A stretch of 64,000 nucleotides of DNA, taken from the NCBI RefSeq assembly GCF_048820935.1, contig NZ_JBMERD010000007.1:62001-126000 (forward strand). The letters run 5' to 3'. This stretch comes from Algicoccus sp048820935. Its GTDB lineage: Bacteria > Pseudomonadota > Gammaproteobacteria > Burkholderiales > Burkholderiaceae_B. Under the pieces are notes generated by a model that saw only the letters and a list, made by a program, of their open reading frames with translations, made no database searches and had not been told where the DNA came from. Shown here one piece after another: positions 8,393 to 16,799 of this stretch. The position numbers and the translations under genes are program-made. The number at the start of each line of letters is the position of its first letter. Position 1 is the first letter of the stretch.

Positions 8393-9043
8393 ATGACAAA
8401 GTTGCAGCCGAATACAGTGATCCGTGCCGCCCTGGACCTGTTGAACGAGGTCGGCGTAGACGGTCTGACGACACGCAAACTGGCGGAACGGTTGGGGGTT
8501 CAGCAGCCGGCGCTTTACTGGCACTTCAGGAACAAGCGGGCGCTGCTCGACGCACTGGCCGAAGCCATGCTGGCGGAGAATCATACGCATTCGGTGCCGA
8601 GAGCCGACGACGACTGGCGCTCATTTCTGATCGGGAATGCCCGCAGCTTCAGGCAGGCGCTGCTCGCCTACCGCGATGGCGCGCGCATCCATGCCGGCAC
8701 GCGACCGGGCGCACCGCAGATGGAAACGGCCGACGCGCAGCTTCGCTTCCTCTGCGAGGCGGGTTTTTCGGCCGGGGACGCCGTCAATGCGCTGATGACA
8801 ATCAGCTACTTCACTGTTGGGGCCGTGCTTGAGGAGCAGGCCGGCGACAGCGATGCCGGCGAGCGCGGCGGCACCGTTGAACAGGCTCCGCTCTCGCCGC
8901 TGTTGCGGGCCGCGATAGACGCCTTCGACGAAGCCGGTCCGGACGCAGCGTTCGAGCAGGGACTCGCGGTGATTGTCGATGGATTGGCGAAAAGGAGGCT
9001 CGTTGTCAGGAACGTTGAAGGACCGAGAAAGGGTGACGATTGA
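8393..9043 (+). CDS. tetR: tetracycline repressor TetR class A
   Basis: TetR represses tetA and itself until tetracycline-Mg binds. It has 216 residues from MTKLQPNTVIR. The helix-turn-helix is near residues 26-45 (TTRKLAERLGVQQPALYWHF) and an all-helical ligand-binding core follows. The frame extends nine codons upstream, but that start would lie inside the second operator. The class A assignment fits the adjacent tetA(A). Confidence 0.95.
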   Translation: MTKLQPNTVIRAALDLLNEVGVDGLTTRKLAERLGVQQPALYWHFRNKRALLDALAEAMLAENHTHSVPRADDDWRSFLIGNARSFRQALLAYRDGARIHAGTRPGAPQMETADAQLRFLCEAGFSAGDAVNALMTISYFTVGAVLEEQAGDSDAGERGGTVEQAPLSPLLRAAIDAFDEAGPDAAFEQGLAVIVDGLAKRRLVVRNVEGPRKGDD

Positions 9044-9394
9044 TCAGGACCGCTGCCGGAGCGCAACCCACTCACTACAGCAGAGCCATGTAGACAACAT
9101 CCCCTCCCCCTTTCCACCGCGTCAGACGCCCGTAGCAGCCCGCTACGGGCTTTTTCATGCCCTGCCCTAGCGTCCAAGCCTCACGGCCGCGCTCGGCCTC
9201 TCTGGCGGCCTTCTGGCGCTCCTGCTGCGGCGTCCGCTCGTGGGCCGTGGCGCGGGTCCGCGCGCCGGCCTCGTGCGCCTGGCGCTCGCGGGCGAGGTCC
9301 AGGGCGGCCGTCTTCACGTTCTGCCTTGCGCAGATGAGATAGATCTAGCGTGGACTCAAGGCTCTCGCGAATGGCTCGCGTTGGAAACTTTCAT
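9044..9394. other. IncP-alpha backbone between tetR and oriV
   Basis: No gene can be supported with confidence. A minus-strand frame rich in Arg, Ala and Glu (about 9160-9317) could be the end of a lost backbone gene but has no recognisable domain. The stretch also carries the hairpin terminator at 9128-9155. Confidence 0.5.
9128..9155 (+). terminator. Rho-independent terminator after tetR
   Basis: GCCCGTAGC and GCTACGGGC form a perfect 9-bp stem with a 5-base loop, followed by TTTTT, about 85 bases after the tetR stop. Confidence 0.8.
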
Positions 9395-9409
9395 TGACAC
9401 TTGAGGGGC
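9395..9409 (+). repeat. oriV iteron 1 (isolated copy)
   Basis: TGACACTTGAGGGGC stands alone, about 260 bases before the next iteron, as does the outlying iteron of RK2. Confidence 0.92.
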
Positions 9410-9670
9410 ACCGCAGGGAAATTCTCGTCCTTGCGAGAACCGGCTATGTCGTGCTGCGCATCGAGCCTGCGCCCTTGGCTTGTCTCGCCCCTCTCCGCGT
9501 CGCTACGGGGCTTCCAGCGCCTTTCCGACGCTCACCGGGCTGGTTGCCCTCGCCGCTGGGCTGGCGGCCGTCTATGGCCCTGCAAACGCGCCAGAAACGC
9601 CGTCGAAGCCGTGTGCGAGACACCGCGGCCGCCGGCGTTGTGGATACCTCGCGGAAAACTTGGCCCTCAC

Positions 9671-9741
9671 TGACAGATGAGGGGCGGACGTTGACACTTG
9701 AGGGGCCGACTCACCCGGCGCGGCGTTGACAGATGAGGGGC
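9671..9741 (+). repeat. oriV iterons 2-4
   Basis: Three copies of TGACA(GA/CT)TGAGGGGC start at 9671, 9692 and 9727. They are TrfA-binding repeats of the upstream copy-control group in RK2-type origins. Confidence 0.92.
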
Positions 9742-9863
9742 AGGCTCGATTTCGGCCGGCGACGTGGAGCTGGCCAGCCTCGCAAATCGGCGAAAACGCC
9801 TGATTTTACGCGAGTTTCCCACAGATGATGTGGACAAGCCTGGGGATAAGTGCCCTGCGGTAT

Positions 9864-9969
9864 TGACACTTGAGGGGCGCGACTACTGACAGATGAGGGG
9901 CGCGATCCTTGACACTTGAGGGGCAGAGTGCTGACAGATGAGGGGCGCACCTATTGACATTTGAGGGGC
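9864..9969 (+). repeat. oriV iterons 5-9 (minimal-origin array)
   Basis: Five copies start at 9864, 9887, 9910, 9932 and 9955, spaced 22-23 bp. They lie on one helical face and alternate the CACTT and CAGAT variants, with the last reading CATTT. In RK2 this five-iteron array is the essential TrfA-binding part of oriV. Confidence 0.94.
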
Positions 9970-10286
9970 TGTCCACAGGCAGAAAATCCAGCATTTGCAA
10001 GGGTTTCCGCCCGTTTTTCGGCCACCGCTAACCTGTCTTTTAACCTGCTTTTAAACCAATATTTATAAACCTTGTTTTTAACCAGGGCTGCGCCCTGTGC
10101 GCGTGACCGCGCACGCCGAAGGGGGGTGCCCCCCCTTCTCGAACCCTCCCGGCCCGCTAACGCGGGCCTCCCATCCCCCCAGGGGCTGCGCCCCTCGGCC
10201 GCGAACGGCCTCACCCCAAAAATGGCAGCGCCTACGGCGCTGACTCTTTCGTTGACCAGGCGCAAGCGCCTGGAAATGCTCAATTA

Positions 10287-10295
10287 GGGGGCACC
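10287..10295 (+). repeat. 9-bp remnant of a Tn21 mer-end terminal repeat
   Basis: GGGGGCACC equals the first nine bases of the terminal repeat at 730, in the same orientation and also preceded by ATTA. It is cut immediately by the left end of the IS1326-like element. Read as a second Tn21-type insertion next to oriV, truncated by an IS-adjacent deletion. Confidence 0.6.
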
Positions 10296-10411
10296 TGTTG
10301 AGTTGCATCTAAAATTGACCCACTTAGGGTAAAGATTTGCGTCGAAATTTGACCCACGTATGACACTGTTTCCCGTCTGGATATGGCGGGAGAAATCAAG
10401 GAGTGATAAAC

Positions 10412-11926
10412 GTGGCGATATTGAGCGCAATTCGACGCTGGCATTTTCGCGATGGTGCGTCGATTCGGGAAATAGCCCGACGAAGCGGCCTGTCCAGGAA
10501 CACCGTTCGCAAGTATTTGCAAAGCAAGGTGGTTGAACCGCAGTACCCAGCGCGAGACAGCGTTGGCAAGTTAAGTCCTTTTGAGCCCAAGTTAAGGCAG
10601 TGGCTCTCCACCGAGCACAAAAAGACAAAGAAGCTGCGCAGAAACCTGCGCAGCATGTACCGGGATTTGGTCGCTTTGGGCTTTACCGGGTCTTATGACC
10701 GAGTGTGTGCCTTTGCCCGACAGTGGAAAGATTCCGAACAGTTCAAGGCGCAAACCTCGGGCAAGGGTTGTTTCATCCCCTTGCGCTTTGCTTGTGGCGA
10801 AGCCTTCCAATTCGATTGGAGTGAGGACTTTGCCCGCATAGCGGGCAAACAGGTCAAACTTCAGATTGCCCAGTTTAAGTTGGCCCACAGCCGGGCCTTT
10901 GTGCTTCGGGCTTACTACCAGCAAAAACATGAAATGCTGTTTGATGCCCACTGGCATGCCTTTCAAATCTTCGGTGGCATTCCCAAGCGCGGCATCTACG
11001 ACAACATGAAGACCGCTGTGGATTCGGTGGGGCGTGGCAAAGAGCGCAGGGTCAATCAGCGGTTCACTGCCATGGTCAGCCACTACCTGTTTGATGCGCA
11101 GTTCTGTAATCCAGCATCGGGTTGGGAGAAAGGCCAGATTGAGAAGAACGTGCAGGATTCCCGCCAACGCCTGTGGCAAGGGGCACCAGACTTTCAAAGC
11201 CTTGCTGATTTGAATGTGTGGCTTGAGCATCGCTGCAAAGCGCTGTGGTCTGAGCTGCGCCACCCCGAATTGGACCAAACCGTGCAAGAGGCCTTTGCCG
11301 ATGAACAAGGCGAGTTGATGGCGCTACCCAATGCCTTTGATGCATTCGTGGAGCAAACCAAGCGAGTCACTTCAACCTGCCTTGTTCACCACGAGGGCAA
11401 TCGCTACAGCGTTCCTGCCAGTTACGCCAACAGGGCCATCAGCCTTCGGATTTATGCAGACAAGCTGGTGATGGCTGCCGAAGGCCAACACATTGCCGAG
11501 CATCCAAGATTGTTTGGCAGTGGCCACGCTCGGCGTGGCCACACACAATACGACTGGCACCATTACTTGTCTGTGCTTCAGAAGAAACCTGGGGCGTTGC
11601 GCAATGGTGCGCCATTTGCTGAATTGCCACCCGCGTTCAAGAAGCTTCAATCCATCTTGCTGCAACGCCCCGGCGGTGACCGTGACATGGTGGAAATTCT
11701 GGCCCTTGTATTGCACCACGATGAAGGTGCGGTACTCAGTGCTGTGGAATTGGCATTGGAGTGTGGCAAGCCATCGAAGGAGCATGTGCTTAATCTGTTG
11801 GGACGTTTGACCGAAGAACCTCCACCCAAACCGATTCCAATTCCCAAGGGGTTAAGGCTGACATTGGAACCACAGGCCAACGTGAACCGCTATGACAGTT
11901 TAAGGAGAGCCCATGATGCAGCATGA
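10412..11926 (+). CDS. istA: IS21-family transposase IstA
   Basis: IstA is the DDE transposase of the IS21 family. From a GTG at 10412, placed 8 bases after AAGGAG, it has 504 residues; an upstream GTG at 10403 overlaps that ribosome site. An N-terminal helix-turn-helix (SIREIARRSGLSRNTVRKYL) is followed by catalytic acids in FQFDWSED, YDNMKT and WEKGQIEKN. It ends inside the start of istB, the usual coupling. Confidence 0.9.
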   Translation: MAILSAIRRWHFRDGASIREIARRSGLSRNTVRKYLQSKVVEPQYPARDSVGKLSPFEPKLRQWLSTEHKKTKKLRRNLRSMYRDLVALGFTGSYDRVCAFARQWKDSEQFKAQTSGKGCFIPLRFACGEAFQFDWSEDFARIAGKQVKLQIAQFKLAHSRAFVLRAYYQQKHEMLFDAHWHAFQIFGGIPKRGIYDNMKTAVDSVGRGKERRVNQRFTAMVSHYLFDAQFCNPASGWEKGQIEKNVQDSRQRLWQGAPDFQSLADLNVWLEHRCKALWSELRHPELDQTVQEAFADEQGELMALPNAFDAFVEQTKRVTSTCLVHHEGNRYSVPASYANRAISLRIYADKLVMAAEGQHIAEHPRLFGSGHARRGHTQYDWHHYLSVLQKKPGALRNGAPFAELPPAFKKLQSILLQRPGGDRDMVEILALVLHHDEGAVLSAVELALECGKPSKEHVLNLLGRLTEEPPPKPIPIPKGLRLTLEPQANVNRYDSLRRAHDAA

Positions 11927-12698
11927 AGGCCATGTGAGAATCCTCAAATCCTTGAAACTCTTTGGCATGGCACACGCCATTGAGGAGTTGGGCAATCAGA
12001 ATTCACCAGCATTTAATCAAGCCTTGCCCATGCTGGACAGCTTGATTAAAGCTGAAGTGGCAGAGCGTGAAGTACGTTCGGTGAACTATCAATTGCGGGT
12101 GGCCAAGTTCCCCGTGTATCGGGACTTGGTGGGCTTTGACTTCAGTCAAAGCCTGGTTAATGAGGCCACGGTCAAACAATTGCACCGGTGCGACTTCATG
12201 GAACAAGCCCAGAACGTGGTGCTGATTGGTGGGCCAGGCACAGGCAAGACTCACCTGGCCACAGCCATTGGTACACAAGCAGTGATGCACTTGAACCGAC
12301 GGGTGCGTTTCTTCTCCACCGTGGATTTGGTCAATGCACTGGAGCAAGAGAAATCATCTGGGCGTCAGGGACAAATCGCAAACCGTCTGTTGTATGCCGA
12401 TTTGGTGATTCTGGATGAGCTGGGATATTTGCCTTTTAGCCAAACCGGTGGGGCACTGCTGTTTCACCTGCTCTCAAAGCTGTACGAAAAAACCAGCGTG
12501 ATACTGACCACCAACTTGAGCTTCTCGGAATGGAGCCGAGTGTTTGGCGATGAAAAGATGACAACAGCGTTGTTGGACCGACTAACCCACCACTGCCACA
12601 TCCTGGAAACCGGCAATGAAAGTTACCGCTTCAAACACAGTTCAACTCAGAATAAGCAGGAGGAAAAACAGACCCGCAAACTGAAAATCGAGACATAA
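11913..12698 (+). CDS. istB: IS21-family helper ATPase IstB
   Basis: IstB is the DnaA/AAA+-like ATPase that selects targets and stimulates IstA. It has 261 residues with Walker A GGPGTGKTH near 107-115 and Walker B LVILDELGY near 166. It overlaps the istA end by 14 bases. The frame is intact, so with both termini present this element is potentially active. Confidence 0.92.
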   Translation: MMQHEGHVRILKSLKLFGMAHAIEELGNQNSPAFNQALPMLDSLIKAEVAEREVRSVNYQLRVAKFPVYRDLVGFDFSQSLVNEATVKQLHRCDFMEQAQNVVLIGGPGTGKTHLATAIGTQAVMHLNRRVRFFSTVDLVNALEQEKSSGRQGQIANRLLYADLVILDELGYLPFSQTGGALLFHLLSKLYEKTSVILTTNLSFSEWSRVFGDEKMTTALLDRLTHHCHILETGNESYRFKHSSTQNKQEEKQTRKLKIET

Positions 12699-12873
12699 TT
12701 CTGACAACAAGGGGTGGGTCAAAATTCAATGCAAATCCCGGGTCAAATTTGGGTGCAAATCAACAGATATCGACAACCTCTCGCGCAACCAAGACATCGC
12801 GGTCGGACTGCAAGTGATCTTGAAGCCACGGGCCCGTCCCACCCCGACATGGACCTCGATGCCCGAACGGACG

Positions 12874-13374
12874 TTAGATTTCGAGTTCTAGGCGTTCTGC
12901 GATGAAGGTTGGATCCCAGCCGGGATTGAAAGTGTCGACGTGGGTGAATCCGAGCCGCTCGTATAGGCCACGCAGGTTCGGGTGGCAGTCGAGCCGCAGC
13001 TTGGCGCACCCCTGCGTTCGCGCGGCATGGCGGCAAGCCTCGATCAGCGCGGAGCTGACACCCCGGCCCGCATGTGTCCGTCGCACCGCGAGCTTGTGCA
13101 GATATGCGGCCTCCCCCTTGAGGGCGTCGGGCCAGAACTCGGGATCCTCGGCCGACAAGGTGCAACAGCCGACGATGCCGTCGCTGCAACTCGCGACTAG
13201 GAGCTCGGATCTCAGGACGAAGGTCTCCGCGAATGTCCGGTCGATCCGCGCGACGTCCCAGGCGGGCGTTCCCTTGGCGGACATCCACGCCGCAGCGTCG
13301 TGCATCAGCCGCACAACCTCGTCGATATCACCCGAGCAGGCGACCCGAACGTTCGGAGGCTCCTCGCTGTCCAT
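12874..13374 (-). CDS. orf5 of the integron 3' conserved segment, GNAT acetyltransferase
   Basis: This is a 166-residue GCN5-related N-acetyltransferase, the ORF5 that follows sul1 in class 1 integrons. The acetyl-CoA loop is seen around LAVRRTHAGRGVSSALIEA (about 108-126). Its substrate has never been clear and no resistance is known from it. It lies 127 bases beyond the sul1 stop, and IS1326-like DNA begins about 110 bases past its own stop. Confidence 0.9.
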   Translation of the reverse strand: MDSEEPPNVRVACSGDIDEVVRLMHDAAAWMSAKGTPAWDVARIDRTFAETFVLRSELLVASCSDGIVGCCTLSAEDPEFWPDALKGEAAYLHKLAVRRTHAGRGVSSALIEACRHAARTQGCAKLRLDCHPNLRGLYERLGFTHVDTFNPGWDPTFIAERLELEI

Positions 13375-13501
13375 TCGCTCCCCTGGCGCGGTATGAACCG
13401 CCGCCTCATAGTGCAGTTTGATCCTGACGAGCCCAGCATGTCTGCGCCCACCTTCGCGGAACCTGACCAGGGTCCGCTAGCGGGCGGCCGGAAGGTGAAT
13501 G

Positions 13502-14341
13502 CTAGGCATGATCTAACCCTCGGTCTCTGGCGTCGCGACTGCGAAATTTCGCGAGGGTTTCCGAGAAGGTGATTGCGCTTCGCAGATCTCCAGGCGCGTG
13601 GGTGCGGACGTAGTCAGCGCCATTGCCGATCGCGTGAAGTTCCGCCGCAAGGCTCGCTGGACCCAGATCCTTTACAGGAAGGCCAACGGTGGCGCCCAAG
13701 AAGGATTTCCGCGACACCGAGACCAATAGCGGAAGCCCCAACGCCGACTTCAGCTTTTGAAGGTTCGACAGCACGTGCAGCGATGTTTCCGGTGCGGGGC
13801 TCAAGAAAAATCCCATCCCCGGATCGAGGATGAGCCGGTCGGCAGCGACCCCGCTCCGTCGCAAGGCGGAAACCCGCGCCTCGAAGAACCGCACAATCTC
13901 GTCGAGCGCGTCTTCGGGTCGAAGGTGACCGGTGCGGGTGGCGATGCCATCCCGCTGCGCTGAGTGCATAACCACCAGCCTGCAGTCCGCCTCAGCAATA
14001 TCGGGATAGAGCGCAGGGTCAGGAAATCCTTGGATATCGTTCAGGTAGCCCACGCCGCGCTTGAGCGCATAGCGCTGGGTTTCCGGTTGGAAGCTGTCGA
14101 TTGAAACACGGTGCATCTGATCGGACAGGGCGTCTAAGAGCGGCGCAATACGTCTGATCTCATCGGCCGGCGATACAGGCCTCGCGTCCGGATGGCTGGC
14201 GGCCGGTCCGACATCCACGACGTCTGATCCGACTCGCAGCATTTCGATCGCCGCGGTGACAGCGCCGGCGGGGTCTAGCCGCCGGCTCTCATCGAAGAAG
14301 GAGTCCTCGGTGAGATTCAGAATGCCGAACACCGTCACCAT
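13502..14341 (-). CDS. sul1: sulfonamide-resistant dihydropteroate synthase Sul1
   Basis: Sul1 replaces the chromosomal dihydropteroate synthase in folate synthesis and is insensitive to sulfonamides. It has 279 residues from MVTVFGILNLTEDSF. Pterin-site signatures DVGPAASHP and LILDPGMGFF are visible. The start overlaps the end of qacEdelta1 by seven bases, the fixed arrangement of the 3' conserved segment. The frame is intact. Confidence 0.97.
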   Translation of the reverse strand: MVTVFGILNLTEDSFFDESRRLDPAGAVTAAIEMLRVGSDVVDVGPAASHPDARPVSPADEIRRIAPLLDALSDQMHRVSIDSFQPETQRYALKRGVGYLNDIQGFPDPALYPDIAEADCRLVVMHSAQRDGIATRTGHLRPEDALDEIVRFFEARVSALRRSGVAADRLILDPGMGFFLSPAPETSLHVLSNLQKLKSALGLPLLVSVSRKSFLGATVGLPVKDLGPASLAAELHAIGNGADYVRTHAPGDLRSAITFSETLAKFRSRDARDRGLDHA

Positions 14342-14682
14342 GGCGTCGGCCTCCGCAGCGACTTCCACGATGGGGATCGGGCGAGCAAAAAGGCAGCAAT
14401 TATGAGCCCCATACCTACAAAGCCCCACGCATCAAGCTTTTGCCCATGAAGCAACCAGGCAATGGCTGTAATTATGACGACGCCGAGTCCCGACCAGACT
14501 GCATAAGCAACACCGACAGGGATGGATTTCAGAACCAGAGAAAGAAAATAAAATGCGATGCCATAACCGATTATGACAACGGCGGAAGGGGCAAGCTTAG
14601 TAAAGCCCTCGCTAGATTTTAATGCGGATGTTGCGATTACTTCGCCAACTATTGCGATAACAAGAAAAAGCCAGCCTTTCAT
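14335..14682 (-). CDS. qacEdelta1: quaternary ammonium efflux protein QacEdelta1
   Basis: This is a small multidrug resistance (EmrE-type) antiporter of 115 residues with four predicted helices. The C-terminus (SPSWKSLRRPTPW) is the altered tail that defines the delta1 form created by the sul1 fusion. A conserved Glu in helix 1 (AIVGEVIATSAL) couples proton exchange. It confers at most weak tolerance to quaternary ammonium compounds and marks the start of the 3' conserved segment. Confidence 0.96.
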   Translation of the reverse strand: MKGWLFLVIAIVGEVIATSALKSSEGFTKLAPSAVVIIGYGIAFYFLSLVLKSIPVGVAYAVWSGLGVVIITAIAWLLHGQKLDAWGFVGMGLIIAAFLLARSPSWKSLRRPTPW

Positions 14683-14781
14683 GATATATCTCCCAATTTG
14701 TGTAGGGCTTATTATGCACGCTTAAAAATAATAAAAGCAGACTTGACCTGATAGTTTGGCTGTGAGCAATTATGTGCTTAG

Positions 14782-14844
14782 TGCATCTAACGCTTGAGTT
14801 AAGCCGCGCCGCGAAGCGGCGTCGGCTTGAACGAATTGTTAGAC
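14782..14844 (-). other. attC recombination site of the aadA1 cassette
   Basis: Imperfect inverted repeats span GCATCTAAC (14782-14790) to GTTAGAC (14838-14844), with the palindromic core CCGCGCCGCGAAGCGGCG. It lies directly after the aadA1 stop, as the 60-base-class attC of that cassette. Confidence 0.9.
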
Positions 14845-14845
14845 A

Positions 14846-15637
14846 TTATTTGCCGACTACCTTGGTGATCTCGCCTTTCACGTAGTGGACAAATTCTTCC
14901 AACTGATCTGCGCGCGAGGCCAAGCGATCTTCTTCTTGTCCAAGATAAGCCTGTCTAGCTTCAAGTATGACGGGCTGATACTGGGCCGGCAGGCGCTCCA
15001 TTGCCCAGTCGGCAGCGACATCCTTCGGCGCGATTTTGCCGGTTACTGCGCTGTACCAAATGCGGGACAACGTAAGCACTACATTTCGCTCATCGCCAGC
15101 CCAGTCGGGCGGCGAGTTCCATAGCGTTAAGGTTTCATTTAGCGCCTCAAATAGATCCTGTTCAGGAACCGGATCAAAGAGTTCCTCCGCCGCTGGACCT
15201 ACCAAGGCAACGCTATGTTCTCTTGCTTTTGTCAGCAAGATAGCCAGATCAATGTCGATCGTGGCTGGCTCGAAGATACCTGCAAGAATGTCATTGCGCT
15301 GCCATTCTCCAAATTGCAGTTCGCGCTTAGCTGGATAACGCCACGGAATGATGTCGTCGTGCACAACAATGGTGACTTCTACAGCGCGGAGAATCTCGCT
15401 CTCTCCAGGGGAAGCCGAAGTTTCCAAAAGGTCGTTGATCAAAGCTCGCCGCGTTGTTTCATCAAGCCTTACGGTCACCGTAACCAGCAAATCAATATCA
15501 CTGTGTGGCTTCAGGCCGCCATCCACTGCGGAGCCGTACAAATGTACGGCCAGCAACGTCGGTTCGAGATGGCGCTCGATGACGCCAACTACCTCTGATA
15601 GTTGAGTCGATACTTCGGCGATCACCGCTTCCCTCAT
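14846..15637 (-). CDS. aadA1: aminoglycoside nucleotidyltransferase ANT(3'')-Ia (AadA1)
   Basis: AadA1 adenylylates streptomycin and spectinomycin. It has 263 residues from MREAVIAEVSTQ. The nucleotidyltransferase motif GSAVDGGLKPHSDIDLLV (about residues 36-53) carries the metal-binding aspartates. Residues such as MREAVIAEV and FVHYVKGEITKVVGK fit aadA1 rather than aadA2. It is the only cassette between attI1 and the 3' conserved segment, read from Pc/P2. Confidence 0.95.
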   Translation of the reverse strand: MREAVIAEVSTQLSEVVGVIERHLEPTLLAVHLYGSAVDGGLKPHSDIDLLVTVTVRLDETTRRALINDLLETSASPGESEILRAVEVTIVVHDDIIPWRYPAKRELQFGEWQRNDILAGIFEPATIDIDLAILLTKAREHSVALVGPAAEELFDPVPEQDLFEALNETLTLWNSPPDWAGDERNVVLTLSRIWYSAVTGKIAPKDVAADWAMERLPAQYQPVILEARQAYLGQEEDRLASRADQLEEFVHYVKGEITKVVGK

Positions 15638-15640
15638 GAT

Positions 15641-15705
15641 GTTTAACTTTGTTTTAGGGCGACTGCCCTGCTGCGTAACATCGTTGCTGCTCCATAACAT
15701 CAAAC
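15641..15705 (-). other. attI1: attI1 integron recombination site
   Basis: The crossover core appears as GTTTAAC at 15641-15647 next to the aadA1 start. The IntI1-binding repeats run to the CATCAAAC near 15705. Incoming cassettes are inserted here. Confidence 0.88.
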
Positions 15706-15753
15706 ATCGACCCACGGCGTAACGCGCTTGCTGCTTGGATGCCCGAGGCATAG

Positions 15754-15782
15754 ACTGTACCCCAAAAAAACAGTCATAACAA
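15754..15782 (-). promoter_or_regulatory. P2 promoter, active 17-bp form, disrupted LexA box
   Basis: On the minus strand TTGTTA and TACAGT are separated by 17 bases, including the run GGGG. The inactive form has 14 because it lacks three G. The same insertion stretches the SOS box of intI1 from CTG-N10-CAG to CTG-N13-CAG, which should abolish LexA binding. Confidence 0.85.
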
Positions 15783-15785
15783 GCC

Positions 15786-16799
15786 ATGAAAACCGCCACT
15801 GCGCCGTTACCACCGCTGCGTTCGGTCAAGGTTCTGGACCAGTTGCGTGAGCGCATACGCTACTTGCATTACAGCTTACGAACCGAACAGGCTTATGTCC
15901 ACTGGGTTCGTGCCTTCATCCGTTTCCACGGTGTGCGTCACCCGGCAACCTTGGGCAGCAGCGAAGTCGAGGCATTTCTGTCCTGGCTGGCGAACGAGCG
16001 CAAGGTTTCGGTCTCCACGCATCGTCAGGCATTGGCGGCCTTGCTGTTCTTCTACGGCAAGGTGCTGTGCACGGATCTGCCCTGGCTTCAGGAGATCGGA
16101 AGACCTCGGCCGTCGCGGCGCTTGCCGGTGGTGCTGACCCCGGATGAAGTGGTTCGCATCCTCGGTTTTCTGGAAGGCGAGCATCGTTTGTTCGCCCAGC
16201 TTCTGTATGGAACGGGCATGCGGATCAGTGAGGGTTTGCAACTGCGGGTCAAGGATCTGGATTTCGATCACGGCACGATCATCGTGCGGGAGGGCAAGGG
16301 CTCCAAGGATCGGGCCTTGATGTTACCCGAGAGCTTGGCACCCAGCCTGCGCGAGCAGCTGTCGCGTGCACGGGCATGGTGGCTGAAGGACCAGGCCGAG
16401 GGCCGCAGCGGCGTTGCGCTTCCCGACGCCCTTGAGCGGAAGTATCCGCGCGCCGGGCATTCCTGGCCGTGGTTCTGGGTTTTTGCGCAGCACACGCATT
16501 CGACCGATCCACGGAGCGGTGTCGTGCGTCGCCATCACATGTATGACCAGACCTTTCAGCGCGCCTTCAAACGTGCCGTAGAACAAGCAGGCATCACGAA
16601 GCCCGCCACACCGCACACCCTCCGCCACTCGTTCGCGACGGCCTTGCTCCGCAGCGGTTACGACATTCGAACCGTGCAGGATCTGCTCGGCCATTCCGAC
16701 GTCTCTACGACGATGATTTACACGCATGTGCTGAAAGTTGGCGGTGCCGGAGTGCGCTCACCGCTTGATGCGCTGCCGCCCCTCACTAGTGAGAGGTAG
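15786..16799 (+). CDS. intI1: class 1 integron integrase IntI1
   Basis: IntI1 is a tyrosine recombinase that inserts and excises gene cassettes at attI1 and attC. It has 337 residues and is full length. It shows the catalytic Arg in TGMRISE, the HTLRHSFAT box and the C-terminal Tyr in TTMIYTHV. The integron-specific insert around [15 protein letters not shown] is present. The integrase should be functional. Its promoter region carries the GGG insertion that breaks the LexA site. Confidence 0.97.
15873..15901 (-). promoter_or_regulatory. Pc cassette promoter, weak PcW variant
   Basis: Inside intI1, on the minus strand, the -35 TGGACA (15896-15901) and -10 TAAGCT (15873-15878) are 17 bp apart. 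This is the PcW combination. It drives aadA1 together with P2. Confidence 0.9.

Larger units (their letters stand above)
9395..10250. other. oriV: RK2-type vegetative replication origin oriV
   Basis: Nine iterons of the form TGACA(C/G)(T/A)TGAGGGGC occur as one, three and five copies, the RK2 layout. Before the five-copy group lie DnaA-box-like words (9815-9855, for example TGTGGACAA and GGGGATAAG). After it comes an AT-rich stretch with repeated TTTTAACC-like words (about 10015-10085), then a GC-rich block with inverted repeats to about 10230. This is a complete-looking IncP-alpha oriV. It needs the TrfA initiator, which is not encoded here. Confidence 0.93.
6187..10286. other. IncP-alpha (RK2/RP4-type) plasmid segment
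   Basis: The segment contains a PecM-like gene, divergent tetA(A)/tetR(A) and the RK2-type vegetative origin, in the order found in RK2/RP4. The left border is the fusion to tniA. The right border is a 9-bp piece of the Tn21 mer terminal repeat abutting IS1326. No trfA, tra, trb or kil genes are present in the window. Assignment rests on recognising the genes and iterons, not on an alignment. Confidence 0.88.
10296..12765 (+). mobile_element. IS21-family element, IS1326-like (complete)
   Basis: The 2470-bp element starts TGTTGAGTTGCATC and ends with the inverse of TGTTGATTTGCACC. Internal TTGACCC repeats occur near both ends, as in IS21-family elements. istA and istB are intact. IS1326 is the IS21-family element known at this place beside the 3' conserved segment of In2, and both size and position fit. 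Flanking bases (GGCACC and GATATC) show no target duplication, so at least one side has been rearranged. Confidence 0.85.

Noticed and set aside
9075..9317. 80-residue minus-strand ORF between tetR and oriV
   Set aside because: Low-complexity Arg/Ala/Glu composition in GC-rich DNA with no recognisable domain and no ribosome site; treated as backbone remnant.
9394..9950. Open frames across oriV on both strands
   Set aside because: They arise from translation of the iterons and GC-rich spacers; the repeats explain the sequence.
9395..9969. CRISPR array
   Set aside because: The repeats are 15-17 bases at 21-36-base steps in clusters, with no cas genes; they are plasmid origin iterons.
10281..12775. 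Target-site duplication around the IS1326-like element
   Set aside because: The flanks GGCACC and GATATC do not match, so no duplication is present; consistent with an adjacent deletion.
15638..15856. Longer aadA1 start within attI1/intI1
   Set aside because: The frame stays open through attI1 and the integrase promoter, but the known start is MREAVIAEV at 15637.
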